Shown here: positions 17,763 to 26,339 of the stretch, piece by piece
Numbering within the stretch: the stretch's first letter is position 1
How the letters are laid out: every line of letters begins with the position of its first letter
Assembly: GCA_016706225.1 (NCBI GenBank)
Contig: JADJKB010000005.1
Location: 372,001-436,000, forward strand
DNA length: 64,000 nucleotides
DNA from: Myxococcales bacterium
GTDB lineage: Bacteria > Myxococcota_A > Polyangia > Polyangiales > Polyangiaceae
Reading direction: 5' to 3'
Made by a program: the position numbers and the translations under genes
The notes under the pieces: model-generated
The model's database searches: none
What the model saw: only the letters and a program-made list of their open reading frames with translations
What the model was told of the DNA's origin: nothing

Positions 17763-18233
17763 ATGCGCATCTCCCGCATCCTGGTCCCTGTCGAATATTC
17801 GGAATCCTGCCTGGGCGCGCTCCGCCTCGCGGCAGATTGGGCAACCGCACTCGGCGCCGGGCTCGAGATCATCCACGTTTGGGATCACCCCCCGCACGTC
17901 CCCGCCGAAGCAACCGTCGAGCACCCACCCGGGGTGAAACAATCACTCTTGACGTTGATCGCGGAGAACGCCGCGCGCGAGATGCGTGAGTTCGTCGCCA
18001 AGGCAAACTTGCCGCCAAGCCTCGCCGTGTCGGAGCACCTCGAGAGCGGCGATCCCGCGGCGGCCATTCTGGTCGCGGTGGAGCGACATCACGCCGATCT
18101 GGTGGTGATCTCGACCCACGCCCGGCGCGGTTTTCGCCACTTCTTGCTCGGCAGCGTCGCGGAGCGAGTGGTTCGCTTGTCGCCGGTGCCCGTGCTCACC
18201 GTGCCCGCGACAGTTCCGGTCTCGGGCACCTGA
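17763..18233 (+). CDS. Universal stress protein (UspA family)
   Basis: A 156-residue single-domain Usp. The family start RILVPVEYSE is followed near the C-terminus by STHARRGFRHFLLGSVAE, the G-x2-G-x9-G-S type ATP-binding stretch with the first Gly replaced. The ATG at 17763 was chosen; an in-frame reading from 17724 adds unconserved residues. The HDAC-like gene begins five bases after its stop, so they form an operon. Usp proteins bind nucleotides and act in stress survival. Confidence 0.88.
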   Translation: MRISRILVPVEYSESCLGALRLAADWATALGAGLEIIHVWDHPPHVPAEATVEHPPGVKQSLLTLIAENAAREMREFVAKANLPPSLAVSEHLESGDPAAAILVAVERHHADLVVISTHARRGFRHFLLGSVAERVVRLSPVPVLTVPATVPVSGT

Positions 18234-18238
18234 CGAAG

Positions 18239-20005
18239 ATGCCCGGTTTCCTCGCCGAGTGGACCACCCGCGCGCGCCGCTGGGTTCGCGGTCGCCCGTT
18301 CACGCTCTGGTACGATCCGGCGTACCGCCTGCCCTTCGCCTCGCTCGAGGCGAGCACCGGCATCGATCCGCGGCGGGCCGACATGGTCGTGTCCTACCTC
18401 TTGGGAGCGGGTTTCCTGCTCGCGCCCGACGTGCGCGCGCCGAGTCGTATCCGCTACGAAGATCTCGCGCGGGTTCACTCCGCGGAGTTGCTCGAGTCAC
18501 TCCAAGATCCGGTGGTGCTCGGCAACGTGTTCGCCGTGGATCCGTCCGACGTGGTCGTCGAAGAGGTCCTGCACACGATTCGTCTGGCCTGTGGCGGCAC
18601 CCTCGATGCGACGCGCGAGGCGCTTCTGTCGCGCAGCCCGACTCTGAATCTGCTCGGTGGTTTTCACCACGCGGGGCCCAACAAGGGTGGCGGGTTTTGC
18701 ATCGTCAACGACATCGCGGTCGCCGTGGCGGCGGTGCGCGCCGAGGGATACACGAAACGCGTGGCTGTCCTCGATCTGGACGCACACCCACCCGACGGCA
18801 CGGCGGCGTGTTTTGCGGGGGACCCGGCCGTGTGGATCGGCTCGCTGTCGGGGGCCGACTGGGGCAAGCTCGAGGGGGTCGACGAGACCGTGTTGCCCAA
18901 GGACTGCGACGACGGCAGTTACCTGTCCGCGCTCGCTGCGCTTCTGTCTCGCATGCCCCCCGCGGGCCTGGCCTTCGTGCTCGCCGGCGGGGACGTGCTG
19001 GCTCACGACCGGTTTGGTGCGCTGGCCCTGAGCCTCGACGGAGTCCGGCGGCGTGATCTTGCCGTGCACCACGCGCTGGCAGGTGTGCCCGCCGTGTGGC
19101 TTCCCGGGGGTGGGTACACCGTGGACGCTTGGCGCGCCCTGGCGGGCACGGGCATGGTGCTCGCACGAGCCTCGAGGACTCCCATCCCGGCTGCCGCGGA
19201 TCCGCTCGGTGCGATGTTCTCCAAGGTTGCCCGAGAGCTCACCCGCGACCAGCTCGAGGGACCCTTCTGGATCACCGAGGCCGACCTGTTCGGTGATCTC
19301 GATCGGCGCTCCCGGGGCTCACCGCGTTTTCTCGGCTACTACACCACCGAGGGCATCGAATACGCGTTCTCGCGCTACGGGTTGCTCCAGCAACTGCGGC
19401 GCCTGGGCTACGGCGCTTTTCGCGTGGCGGTCGATCGCGACGAGCGAGGTGACCGCTTTCGATTGTTCGCCGAGGCCGACGGCGTAGAGCATCTGCTGAT
19501 CGAGTGTGTGCTCGAGCGGCGCAAGGTCGCGGACGAAGACGTGCTCTACGTACACTGGCTCACGCTGCGGCATCCCCGGGGGCGATTCAGCGAAAAACGC
19601 CCGCGTCTGCCCGGGCAGGAGGAGCCTGGGCTCGGACTGTCGCGCGAGGCGGGACAGCTGTTTCTGCGCGTCGCCGAGCGTTTGGGTCTGGCGGGTGTCG
19701 CGTTCCGGCCTGCCTGGCTGCACACGGCCTACGCCGCGCGCTTTGCCATGGTTTTCGTCGACGCGATTCATCAGGCGCACTTCGAAGCGCTGCTCGAGCA
19801 ACTCGCTCAGGTCCGCCTCGCCGAGCTGAGCCAGGCCATCGCCGATGGGCGCGTGACGCTCGATGGTGAGCGATACACCTGGGAGGCCGGCGAGATGGTC
19901 TACTGGCTGGACCAACGCTCCCCGGCGCGTGAGCTGGTCGAGCGCGAAAAACAGCGCGCGCGCTTCGCGCTAACGCCGACGCCGGCTCGGGCCGCGGCGA
20001 CCTGA
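18239..20005 (+). CDS. Histone deacetylase/acetoin utilization family amidohydrolase with long C-terminal extension
   Basis: A 588-residue protein. The first roughly 310 residues match the HDAC/AcuC/APAH superfamily: His143-His144 in GGFHHAGP, zinc ligands Asp181 and His183 in LDLDAH, a third Asp near 252 in AGGDVLAHD, and PGGGYTVDAW. The remaining 270 or so residues contain no domain I recognise. Such zinc enzymes remove acetyl groups from lysines, polyamines or acetoin-related compounds. The gene is five bases after a UspA gene and converges on a second UspA gene. The conserved metal and His residues suggest it is active; the substrate is unknown. Confidence 0.85.
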   Translation: MPGFLAEWTTRARRWVRGRPFTLWYDPAYRLPFASLEASTGIDPRRADMVVSYLLGAGFLLAPDVRAPSRIRYEDLARVHSAELLESLQDPVVLGNVFAVDPSDVVVEEVLHTIRLACGGTLDATREALLSRSPTLNLLGGFHHAGPNKGGGFCIVNDIAVAVAAVRAEGYTKRVAVLDLDAHPPDGTAACFAGDPAVWIGSLSGADWGKLEGVDETVLPKDCDDGSYLSALAALLSRMPPAGLAFVLAGGDVLAHDRFGALALSLDGVRRRDLAVHHALAGVPAVWLPGGGYTVDAWRALAGTGMVLARASRTPIPAAADPLGAMFSKVARELTRDQLEGPFWITEADLFGDLDRRSRGSPRFLGYYTTEGIEYAFSRYGLLQQLRRLGYGAFRVAVDRDERGDRFRLFAEADGVEHLLIECVLERRKVADEDVLYVHWLTLRHPRGRFSEKRPRLPGQEEPGLGLSREAGQLFLRVAERLGLAGVAFRPAWLHTAYAARFAMVFVDAIHQAHFEALLEQLAQVRLAELSQAIADGRVTLDGERYTWEAGEMVYWLDQRSPARELVEREKQRARFALTPTPARAAAT

Positions 20006-20018
20006 GCCGCTCGAGTGC

Positions 20019-20501
20019 TCAGCGAGTGACGAGCACGGGACAGTGGGCGCGTCGCAGCAGATCCATCGCGACGGAGCCAAGCAGGAGACGTTCCAGTCCG
20101 GTTCGCCCATGTGTGCCGACGACCACCAGGTCGGCGTGCACGTCCTCGGCCATTGCCAGCACGCCGTCGGCGGGCTTCCCAAAGTCGATCGCGGCGGCCA
20201 CGCGCTTGCGATTCAACTTGAGCCCCGACTTTTCTAGCTCGTCGATCTCCTTGGCGATGAAACGCTCGAGTGTGCGCTGGGCCGCGTCGTGAAAAGTCTC
20301 GTGCATCTCTGCGCTCTCGACGACCGGGCGACCCGGGCCGTGACCTTCGGCCACCGCCACGCAGTAGATCTGAACGTCGCGGTAGAGAGCCATGTCGAGC
20401 GCTGCGCGGAGGGCTCGTTCACTCTGCTCCGAGTAGTCGACGCCGACTACGATCTTGTAGGTCTGCGGCACGGGCGGGGGAGGCGGAGGAACGCTGGGCA
20501 T
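20019..20501 (-). CDS. Universal stress protein (UspA family)
   Basis: A 160-residue Usp with a short Pro-rich N-terminus, then YKIVVGVDYSEQSERAL. The ATP-binding stretch GTHGRTGLERLLLGSVA is intact (G-x2-G-x9-G-S), unlike in the Usp at 17763. It ends 13 bases from the HDAC-like gene on the opposite strand. The complete motif suggests nucleotide binding. Confidence 0.9.
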   Translation of the reverse strand: MPSVPPPPPPVPQTYKIVVGVDYSEQSERALRAALDMALYRDVQIYCVAVAEGHGPGRPVVESAEMHETFHDAAQRTLERFIAKEIDELEKSGLKLNRKRVAAAIDFGKPADGVLAMAEDVHADLVVVGTHGRTGLERLLLGSVAMDLLRRAHCPVLVTR

Positions 20502-20611
20502 GCCCCGTCTATCTGCCGCTTTCGCCCCGGCGGCAAGCGGCTCTCGGGTCGAGCCCGGAGGGCCGCGCGCGAGTCGCGCGGAGTTCGCCGCTCGTGTAGG
20601 CTCCGCGCCCG

Positions 20612-21070
20612 GTGAAAGCCCAGCCGCCCGCGCACTGCCTGACCCGCTACGTCATCCGTGTGCGGTTCTGCGAGACGGATCTGATGGGGATCGTGCACCA
20701 CGGCTCGTACCTCAATTATTTCGAGGCCGGTCGCGTGGAGTACATGCACCGGCGTGGGGTCGACTATCTGGAATGGGCGAAGCAGGGTCTACACCTGCCG
20801 GTCGTGGATGCCGGGCTTCGGTATCGAAAGACCGCCCGCTTCGACGAGCGACTCGTCATCGAGACACGCTTGGTCGAGCACACTCGGGTCACCGTGCGTT
20901 TCGGCTACCAGCTGTTTCGCGAGAGCGCGGCGTCCGACGAACTCGTGACGGAGGGACACACCTTGCTCGCGTGTGTGGACGACCGGCACGCACCTCGGCG
21001 GATCCCGGCGGAAATGCTGGCGCTGTTCACCGCGCCCGAGACTCACCCGCGCCCGATCGATGCGGCGTAG
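20612..21070 (+). CDS. Acyl-CoA thioesterase, 4HBT/YbgC family
   Basis: A 152-residue hotdog-fold protein. The family active-site stretch is RFCETDLMGIVHHGSYLNYFE, with the catalytic Asp of the 4-hydroxybenzoyl-CoA thioesterase type, followed by EYMHRRG. It hydrolyses acyl-CoA thioesters in the cytoplasm; YbgC members associate with the Tol-Pal system, but no tol genes are nearby. The start is GTG at 20612. Confidence 0.88.
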   Translation: MKAQPPAHCLTRYVIRVRFCETDLMGIVHHGSYLNYFEAGRVEYMHRRGVDYLEWAKQGLHLPVVDAGLRYRKTARFDERLVIETRLVEHTRVTVRFGYQLFRESAASDELVTEGHTLLACVDDRHAPRRIPAEMLALFTAPETHPRPIDAA

Positions 21071-21156
21071 GGGCTCGGCGCTGCAACGTCGGGCCGCGTC
21101 GAGAGCAGGCTCGGCGGAGGTGAAGCGTGAGAAGCGCCGAGTGTGCGAGTCTGGTG

Positions 21157-21756
21157 TCAGAGCGTCACAGGCGGCGGTCGCTCGCCGCTCGGCGAGGGGA
21201 CGTCGACGTCGGCTTGGCTCAGGTCGAGTCCAGCGTGAGCGAGAACCTTGCGCGACACGTGGATGGGCACCCCGCTGCCGATGGCGATCGCGATTGCATC
21301 CGACGGGCGCGCGTCGAGCTCAATCAGCTTGCCGTCTCTCGAGAGCACGACCGTCCCGTAAAATACGCTCTTCTCCAGCTTGTCGACGCGCACACTCTCG
21401 ACCTTGCCCCCGAGCTTCTGGATGGACGCGTCGAGCAGGTCGTGGGTCAGCGGTCGGTCGAACGACTGCTTCTTCAGGCGCAGCTGGATCGACAGCGCTT
21501 CGGTGCCAGCGATGAAAATCGGGACGGCCAGCAGCTTGCCATCCTCCACCAGGAGTACGGCGTCGCCCCCGTGCGGCAGTCGGGTCACTCCGCCCACGTG
21601 TACCCGCGCGTAACCATCGGGAATGGCGACCGGCGACGGGCTGGTGGTCGCGGCGGCGGGGGTCGCCGGCGGGGGCTTGCGAAAATGCGCCTTGATCCTC
21701 GCGCAGCCTCCGACAGAGAAGGCGAGGAGAACGACGAGAGCTCCGCTCCGCAGCAT
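21157..21756 (-). CDS. Lipoprotein with bifunctional nuclease (BFN/DUF151) domain
   Basis: A 199-residue protein with a lipoprotein signal (VGGC, Cys18), a short Pro/Ala-rich linker, and a BFN/DUF151 domain recognised by LDARPSDAIAIAI and the preceding FYGTVVLSRDGK. BFN proteins in other organisms have reported RNase/DNase activity, but a lipid-anchored version would act outside the cytoplasm. No neighbour suggests a pathway. Confidence 0.82.
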   Translation of the reverse strand: MLRSGALVVLLAFSVGGCARIKAHFRKPPPATPAAATTSPSPVAIPDGYARVHVGGVTRLPHGGDAVLLVEDGKLLAVPIFIAGTEALSIQLRLKKQSFDRPLTHDLLDASIQKLGGKVESVRVDKLEKSVFYGTVVLSRDGKLIELDARPSDAIAIAIGSGVPIHVSRKVLAHAGLDLSQADVDVPSPSGERPPPVTL

Positions 21757-21866
21757 GTTGTGCGACCTCGAGAAGCTTAGCGCGGATTGTCCGAACGGCG
21801 AGGGCTACCGGCTTTTCTCCCGAGTCCGGCGCGTGTGCTCCGGCGCGTGTGCTCCGGCGCGTGCGC

Positions 21867-22877
21867 TCAGCCGCGAACGCGCGGCACCCGGATGCGAGGT
21901 CCGAGACGGACGGACAGCTCCGTCAAACCCTCGAACGCCTCGCCATCGATGATCGGCGCGAGCGCCTCGTCGCCGGTGGCCTCGATGCACATCTCGCGAC
22001 CCTTTCGCTCGAGCAGTCGGTCGCTGGGAATGGCGCCGCCTCGCGCAAGCGCCGGCAGCGCCATGATCATTTCTCGTGGCACGATCTCCCCTGCTTGAAA
22101 GTGCAGGTCTCCGTCGTGCCGCGCCAGCGGAAAGACCCGGAACACACCGCCCAGGTGGAGGTCGATCGCTCCGGCGTGGATCGCGCCGTGGTGCTCGCCT
22201 GGGACCAATTCCCCGTCGATGGTGACGCGGGCCGGGGTCGGGCGAAACACGTCCTGGCCGTAGCGCAGGAATCTGGGTGGCAGCGGCACCCTGAGTGTGC
22301 CGGCGGCGCGAGATGCGACCGCCTTCAAGACCACCCGCACGATGGCGCCGGCTCCCAGGCTTCTCTCTTGGTAGTACTTCGAGAAAAACCGCTGGCCGAT
22401 CCCGCCCGCGGCGAGTGCGAACCCCAGTCGGTCGAAAGGCTCACCGTTCTCGAGTTTTCCGGTCAACCAGAGCGAGTCGATCTCGACGACTGGCGGCATG
22501 CGACCGTCATCCAGCTCCTTCACCAGGCTGAGGACGATGCTCTCGGCGTGGCCTCGAATGCCTACCTTCTTGGCGACGAAGTCGATCGTGCCGCCATTGG
22601 TCGGCAGCAGGGGCGGGAGCATGCTCACGTCGGGCACGAGTTTCCGCGCCTCGTTCAGCACCCAGTGCAACGTCCCGTCGCCGCCGTCCGTCACCAGGAC
22701 GTCCGGGGGATTGTCCAGGATGGACTTCACCGCGTCGCCGAGCTCGTCCAGGGTCTGGGTGGCGTGCACGGCGCCCCGTCGCCCGACGATGTGCTCGAGT
22801 CGAGCTGCCCGCCCTCGGAGACTTCGCCGTCCACCTCGGGCGTTGGGATTGAGGACGATGGCAATCGCTTGCTTCAA
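21867..22877 (-). CDS. Diacylglycerol kinase catalytic-domain lipid kinase
   Basis: A 336-residue DAGK/YegS-type kinase. The N-terminal NPNARGG and the nucleotide-binding GGDGTLHWVLNE are typical of the fold, as is LPTNGGTIDF with the Gly-rich turn. These enzymes phosphorylate diacylglycerol, sphingoid bases or related lipids. The start is TTG at 22877 with GGAG six bases upstream. It is divergent from the Pro-rich gene at 23010. Confidence 0.85.
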   Translation of the reverse strand: MKQAIAIVLNPNARGGRRSLRGRAARLEHIVGRRGAVHATQTLDELGDAVKSILDNPPDVLVTDGGDGTLHWVLNEARKLVPDVSMLPPLLPTNGGTIDFVAKKVGIRGHAESIVLSLVKELDDGRMPPVVEIDSLWLTGKLENGEPFDRLGFALAAGGIGQRFFSKYYQERSLGAGAIVRVVLKAVASRAAGTLRVPLPPRFLRYGQDVFRPTPARVTIDGELVPGEHHGAIHAGAIDLHLGGVFRVFPLARHDGDLHFQAGEIVPREMIMALPALARGGAIPSDRLLERKGREMCIEATGDEALAPIIDGEAFEGLTELSVRLGPRIRVPRVRG

Positions 22878-23009
22878 GCTGGGCTCCGCTCGGCGGAGCT
22901 TCCGAGCGCGCGGAGTCTACGAAATTCGCGCTGACAGCGCTGCCCTTCCCCGGAAGAAACCCGAAAACGGGCGTGGTTCGCGCGATCCGGGCTACGCTCC
23001 TGGTCAGGG

Positions 23010-24476
23010 ATGAGCGATCGGCACAAGCGCCCCGAGCGACCTCGGACGTCGATGGTGGATCGCGCGTGGGACGAGGTTCCGAGCGCGATCCCCGACGACA
23101 CGATGATCGATCCCACGGTCGACTCGAAGGAGCTCACTTCACCCGACCCGTCGCGCCGACCTAACGAATTGATGGGTTCGCAGCCCCAAGGAGGAGCGAG
23201 CGCGCTTGGTCTGCCTCCCGCCAGCCGGACGCCGGTGCCAGCGACGGCCGAGGCCGGACCGTCGCATGCGTCGCCCGTGAGCTCCCGCGCGGGACATCAT
23301 TCCGCGCCCCCTCCACCCCCGTCGGGGCGCGCCTCGGTGCCGCCCGCACAGCCGTCGCGTCCTTCTGCGCCCCCGCCACCGTCGCGGCGTGCCTCGGTAC
23401 GACCGGCGCGGCCCTCGGCGCCGCCACCCGCACCACGACGCGTCTCGCATCCGCCGCCGCCGCCGATCGATACCGTGACCGCGTCGCTGGGGCAGCTCGT
23501 GGCTGCGCCCGACGCGCCGCCGCCGCCGTCCGCGGCGGCTCCGCCACCCCCTTCTGCCGATGCGCCGCCACCGCCGTCCGCGGCGGCTCCGCCACCCCCA
23601 ACCGCTTTTGCGCCGCCTCCGTCTGCGGTCGCGCCGGTGCTACCGGTCGCCGCGCCGATCGGTCCGTCGAGTCTGGCCCCGACTCAGCCTAGCCCCGCGG
23701 CCGGCGTTGGCTTTTTTGCCGACGCAGCACCACCGAGCGGAGCCGACGTTCGCTCGGTAGATCAGCTGCCGACCTTGCCCGATGCGCTGAGGCAGCGGGT
23801 GCGCGTCGGCCAGGGTGCGGGACCGCTGTGGGGTTTTGCTCTGATCGCAGTCGCGCTGTCACTCGGTGCCATGGCGGTGTTCTCGGGAAGTTGCTCCGCC
23901 CTGCTCGCGCGGAGCTCGAACTCCGCTCCGGTCACGACGTCGTCTGCAGCCACCTCCGCGCCGGCGCCGTCCCTGCCGGAGCCCGCACCGCCCGCGCCGG
24001 CGCCGACCCCGTCGGTCAACCCCGCGAACGACAAGGCCGCGCTCGCTGCCATCGCGGCGCGGTCGCCGCGCGAACGAAGTGTGGCCGATGTGCTCACCGC
24101 GAGTGCGGCGCGAGGCAGCGACAAGCGGAGTGGCATTCGAGATGACGCGGCCCGTGCCAGTCAAAACCCGCTCTTTGCCGGCAGCCCCGGAGCTGAGCGC
24201 GAAGCTGCGAGCGGCGGCAGCGGATCCCGATACGATGCACGATGCGCTGGGCGCAATGGCCACCCTACCGTCGCCAGCTGGTCCCGACCTGCTTTACTAT
24301 TTCTGGTCCACCCGCAAAAAACAGGATCCGTCAGCCGAGCTCGCCGATGCGTTGCTGCAGACGAAGGAGGTGCGCGACCGCGCCTCACCGGAGCTCTCGG
24401 CGCTGCTCGACCTGCGCGCGGCGGAGAGCTGCGACGACGTGAAGGCGGCGCTCGCGAGCGTCGAAGCCCGGGCTGA
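23010..24476 (+). CDS. Pro/Ala-rich membrane protein, C-terminus frameshifted
   Basis: A 488-codon frame. The N-terminal half (about residues 60-245) is Pro/Ala/Ser-rich low-complexity sequence, followed by one hydrophobic segment (about 272-295) and a second Pro/Ala-rich stretch. Up to about position 24120 the coding pattern is convincing. After that this frame turns into Arg/Gly/Ala-rich sequence, while the +1 frame carries an ordinary-looking C-terminal domain through 24627. The intact protein was therefore probably about 539 residues and ended at 24627. The layout, a cytoplasmic tail, a membrane segment and a helical outer domain, recalls a membrane-anchored scaffold, but no family is recognised. 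Confidence 0.6.
   Translation: MSDRHKRPERPRTSMVDRAWDEVPSAIPDDTMIDPTVDSKELTSPDPSRRPNELMGSQPQGGASALGLPPASRTPVPATAEAGPSHASPVSSRAGHHSAPPPPPSGRASVPPAQPSRPSAPPPPSRRASVRPARPSAPPPAPRRVSHPPPPPIDTVTASLGQLVAAPDAPPPPSAAAPPPPSADAPPPPSAAAPPPPTAFAPPPSAVAPVLPVAAPIGPSSLAPTQPSPAAGVGFFADAAPPSGADVRSVDQLPTLPDALRQRVRVGQGAGPLWGFALIAVALSLGAMAVFSGSCSALLARSSNSAPVTTSSAATSAPAPSLPEPAPPAPAPTPSVNPANDKAALAAIAARSPRERSVADVLTASAARGSDKRSGIRDDAARASQNPLFAGSPGAEREAASGGSGSRYDARCAGRNGHPTVASWSRPALLFLVHPQKTGSVSRARRCVAADEGGARPRLTGALGAARPARGGELRRREGGARERRSPG
23511..23606 (+). repeat. 48-base tandem repeat in the Pro-rich gene, two copies
   Basis: Two adjacent 48-base units (23511-23558 and 23559-23606), nearly identical through most of their length, each encoding a 16-residue DAPPPPSAAAPPPP-type unit. 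Such low-complexity repeats are prone to slippage. Confidence 0.7.
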
Positions 24477-24627
24477 TCGTCGGGTGATCTCGCTTTTGAG
24501 TCGATTCGGTCAGAAGCGGGGTTGTGGGGACCGCAAACGCGCCGACTGTTTCCCGTGTCTGCGCGAGGGCGACGAGCTCAAGAACGCCACCAAGAGCGCG
24601 ATCAAACGCGCGCCGCCCAAGCTCTGA
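24142..24627 (+). CDS. Displaced C-terminal domain of the Pro-rich membrane protein
   Basis: This frame, +1 relative to the gene at 23010, encodes about 161 residues with normal composition: helices such as LSAKLRAAAADPDTMHDAL and LDLRAAESCDDVKAAL, then four cysteines in CGDRKRADCFPC. It has no strong start of its own (ATG 24142 has GGAG 11 bases upstream), and it continues the end of the preceding frame well. A single-base indel near 24110-24140 would fuse the two. It could be an independent gene, but a frameshift or sequencing error is more likely. Confidence 0.5.
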   Translation: MTRPVPVKTRSLPAAPELSAKLRAAAADPDTMHDALGAMATLPSPAGPDLLYYFWSTRKKQDPSAELADALLQTKEVRDRASPELSALLDLRAAESCDDVKAALASVEARADRRVISLLSRFGQKRGCGDRKRADCFPCLREGDELKNATKSAIKRAPPKL

Positions 24628-24634
24628 CTCGTGC

Positions 24635-24652
24635 TTCGCCCTTTCGGGCGAA
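24635..24652. terminator. Hairpin between convergent genes
   Basis: TTCGCCC (24635-24641) and GGGCGAA (24646-24652) form a perfect 7-base-pair stem with a TTTC loop, eight bases after a stop codon and between convergent genes. The T-tract is poor, so this is a probable rather than certain intrinsic terminator. Confidence 0.5.
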
Positions 24653-24687
24653 AGCCGGGACTGCGCGCCCGCCCAATCAGCCAGAGC

Positions 24688-25134
24688 TCACGCGACGCGG
24701 GGCTTGGCGTTGTGCGCGAGCCGCTTCGCGAGCGCCTCGTTCATGCCCACGAACCCTCGGGCCATCGCCGTCAAACGCGGCCCCATGTACTGCACTAGCG
24801 CCCCGGTCAGCTCTTCGCCATGAACCAGGCGCGTGCGGTCGCCCGCCAGCGGTAAGAGCTCGAAGTAGTGCTCGCCATCGAACAGGCCGCGCACGAGGAA
24901 CTTGCTGGTCCACCGCAGAGTCGCGGGCGGCTCGATGCGTGTCAGCGTCGTCACGAGCTTGCGATCGTTGCCGCCCGCCGATGAGAGCACCAGTGTCAGC
25001 CGTTCACCCAGCTCCAGGCGGCCGCTCACCGAGCTGATGAACGGATTCCACTCTGGGTAGCGGGCGAAGGCGATCAGCTCGTCCCAGACCGCCTGGGGCG
25101 GGGCTGCGATCTCGATCTCGGTTCGAAGTTGCAT
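24688..25134 (-). CDS. SRPBCC/START-like ligand-binding protein
   Basis: A 148-residue protein of the polyketide-cyclase/START-like SRPBCC superfamily, recognised by the N-terminal pattern EIAAPPQAVWDELIAFARYPEWNPF and the closing long helix GFVGMNEALAKRL. The fold makes a hydrophobic pocket for lipids or polyketides. There is no operon partner. The exact ligand is not predictable. Confidence 0.82.
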   Translation of the reverse strand: MQLRTEIEIAAPPQAVWDELIAFARYPEWNPFISSVSGRLELGERLTLVLSSAGGNDRKLVTTLTRIEPPATLRWTSKFLVRGLFDGEHYFELLPLAGDRTRLVHGEELTGALVQYMGPRLTAMARGFVGMNEALAKRLAHNAKPRVA

Positions 25135-25256
25135 CGCCGGGACTCAGGCCTTCGGTCTCGACGCAGCATGTTAGCCCGGGTCCGCCGGGGATCCAGGCTC
25201 GAACGTCGCTTCGACGTCGATCTGGCTGGACTCCAGCGCTAGGCTAGGGCGCACGC

Positions 25257-26333
25257 ATGCAACTCGCATCTGTCCGATTGATTGGTGTGGGTCCGTTCGA
25301 AGACTTGCTGGTGCCGTTTGCGGACGACGACGGGCGTCCGCGCAGAGTCACCGTGGTGTTCGGCGGCGGCGGCGTAGGGAAGACCACGTTGCTCTCGGCC
25401 ATCGCAGCGACCCGACCCGGTCATGCGGTTGCGCTGTCGGCTGCGGTGCTCGGCGCCGCTCCGCCCGGGCTCCATCGAGCTCGTTCCACGCCGCCGCAGG
25501 CCATCTGTGAGTACTTCCTCGGTCAAGACGATTCCGAGCGGCCCCACACCCTCCCGGTCGGCTCACCCGGCGCCAGGCTCGGCGAGAGCGACGAGGAGGA
25601 GACGTTCCGACGTCGCGAACAGGCGCTGTTCGACAAACGCGCCGCCGCCGGTGGATTTGCTTTTCTTTCGTTGCCCGCCCACCGATTTTTTTCGCGCCAA
25701 CCGCTGGCCTTCAGCGCGCCAGGTCGGACTGTGGCGCGCTACGACGTGCGGGGTCAAACGACTCTCGACGAAGCGACGCGTGCCGACATGACCCGGGAGA
25801 CCAAACAGGCGCTGGCATACGCGGGCATTGGGGCAGCTCTCTCACAAAAGGGAAACGACCGCGGGCGGAGACTCGATCTGCTCGGGAGTGCGATGCACTC
25901 GGCGGTGGATCACCTGGTGGCGCTGGCTGGGTTCGAATACGCGGGCCTCGACCCGGCGACCTTCGAGCCGTTGTTCGTCGACGCTGAAGGTAGGGAGCGG
26001 TTCTTCGATGCGCTGCCGACTCGAGCCCGCCACCTCGTTGCATTCGCGGCACTCGGCACCCGGCTGTTGTTTGCGGCCCATCCCGGCGCGGATCCCCGGA
26101 CGGCAGAGGGCATCGTGGCCATCGACGAGGTCGATTTGTACCAGGACGCTGCCGCCGCTGCGGGGTTGGTGGGCGCCCTGACCCGAGCGCTGCCCGGCGT
26201 GCAGTGGCTGCTCACGACCAGCTCGCCGGTCGTCGTTGCGTCGGTGGACGCCCGCGACGTGGTCGCGCTCCGCCGCGCGACCACCGACGATCGTGTCGAG
26301 CTCTACGTCGGCGACGAAGCGCGGACGCACTGA
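25257..26333 (+). CDS. RecF/SMC-like AAA ATPase
   Basis: A 358-residue ATPase of the RecF/OLD-like type. The start MQLASVRLIGVGPFEDL is the usual opening of such ATPases, Walker A GGGGVGKTT is at residues 36-44, Walker B is near IVAIDEVD (about 286-293), and LLTTSSPVVVAS resembles the switch strand before the end. No coiled-coil insertion of useful length is apparent, so it is shorter than true SMC or RecN proteins. It stands alone between convergent neighbours. The role in DNA repair or defence is not shown. Confidence 0.78.
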   Translation: MQLASVRLIGVGPFEDLLVPFADDDGRPRRVTVVFGGGGVGKTTLLSAIAATRPGHAVALSAAVLGAAPPGLHRARSTPPQAICEYFLGQDDSERPHTLPVGSPGARLGESDEEETFRRREQALFDKRAAAGGFAFLSLPAHRFFSRQPLAFSAPGRTVARYDVRGQTTLDEATRADMTRETKQALAYAGIGAALSQKGNDRGRRLDLLGSAMHSAVDHLVALAGFEYAGLDPATFEPLFVDAEGRERFFDALPTRARHLVAFAALGTRLLFAAHPGADPRTAEGIVAIDEVDLYQDAAAAAGLVGALTRALPGVQWLLTTSSPVVVASVDARDVVALRRATTDDRVELYVGDEARTH

Positions 26334-26339
26334 GCGCGC

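Noticed and set aside
21074..21141. CTCGGCGC/GCGCCGAG inverted repeat
   Set aside because: The 52-base spacer and lack of a T-run make it a weak terminator, probably chance in GC-rich DNA.
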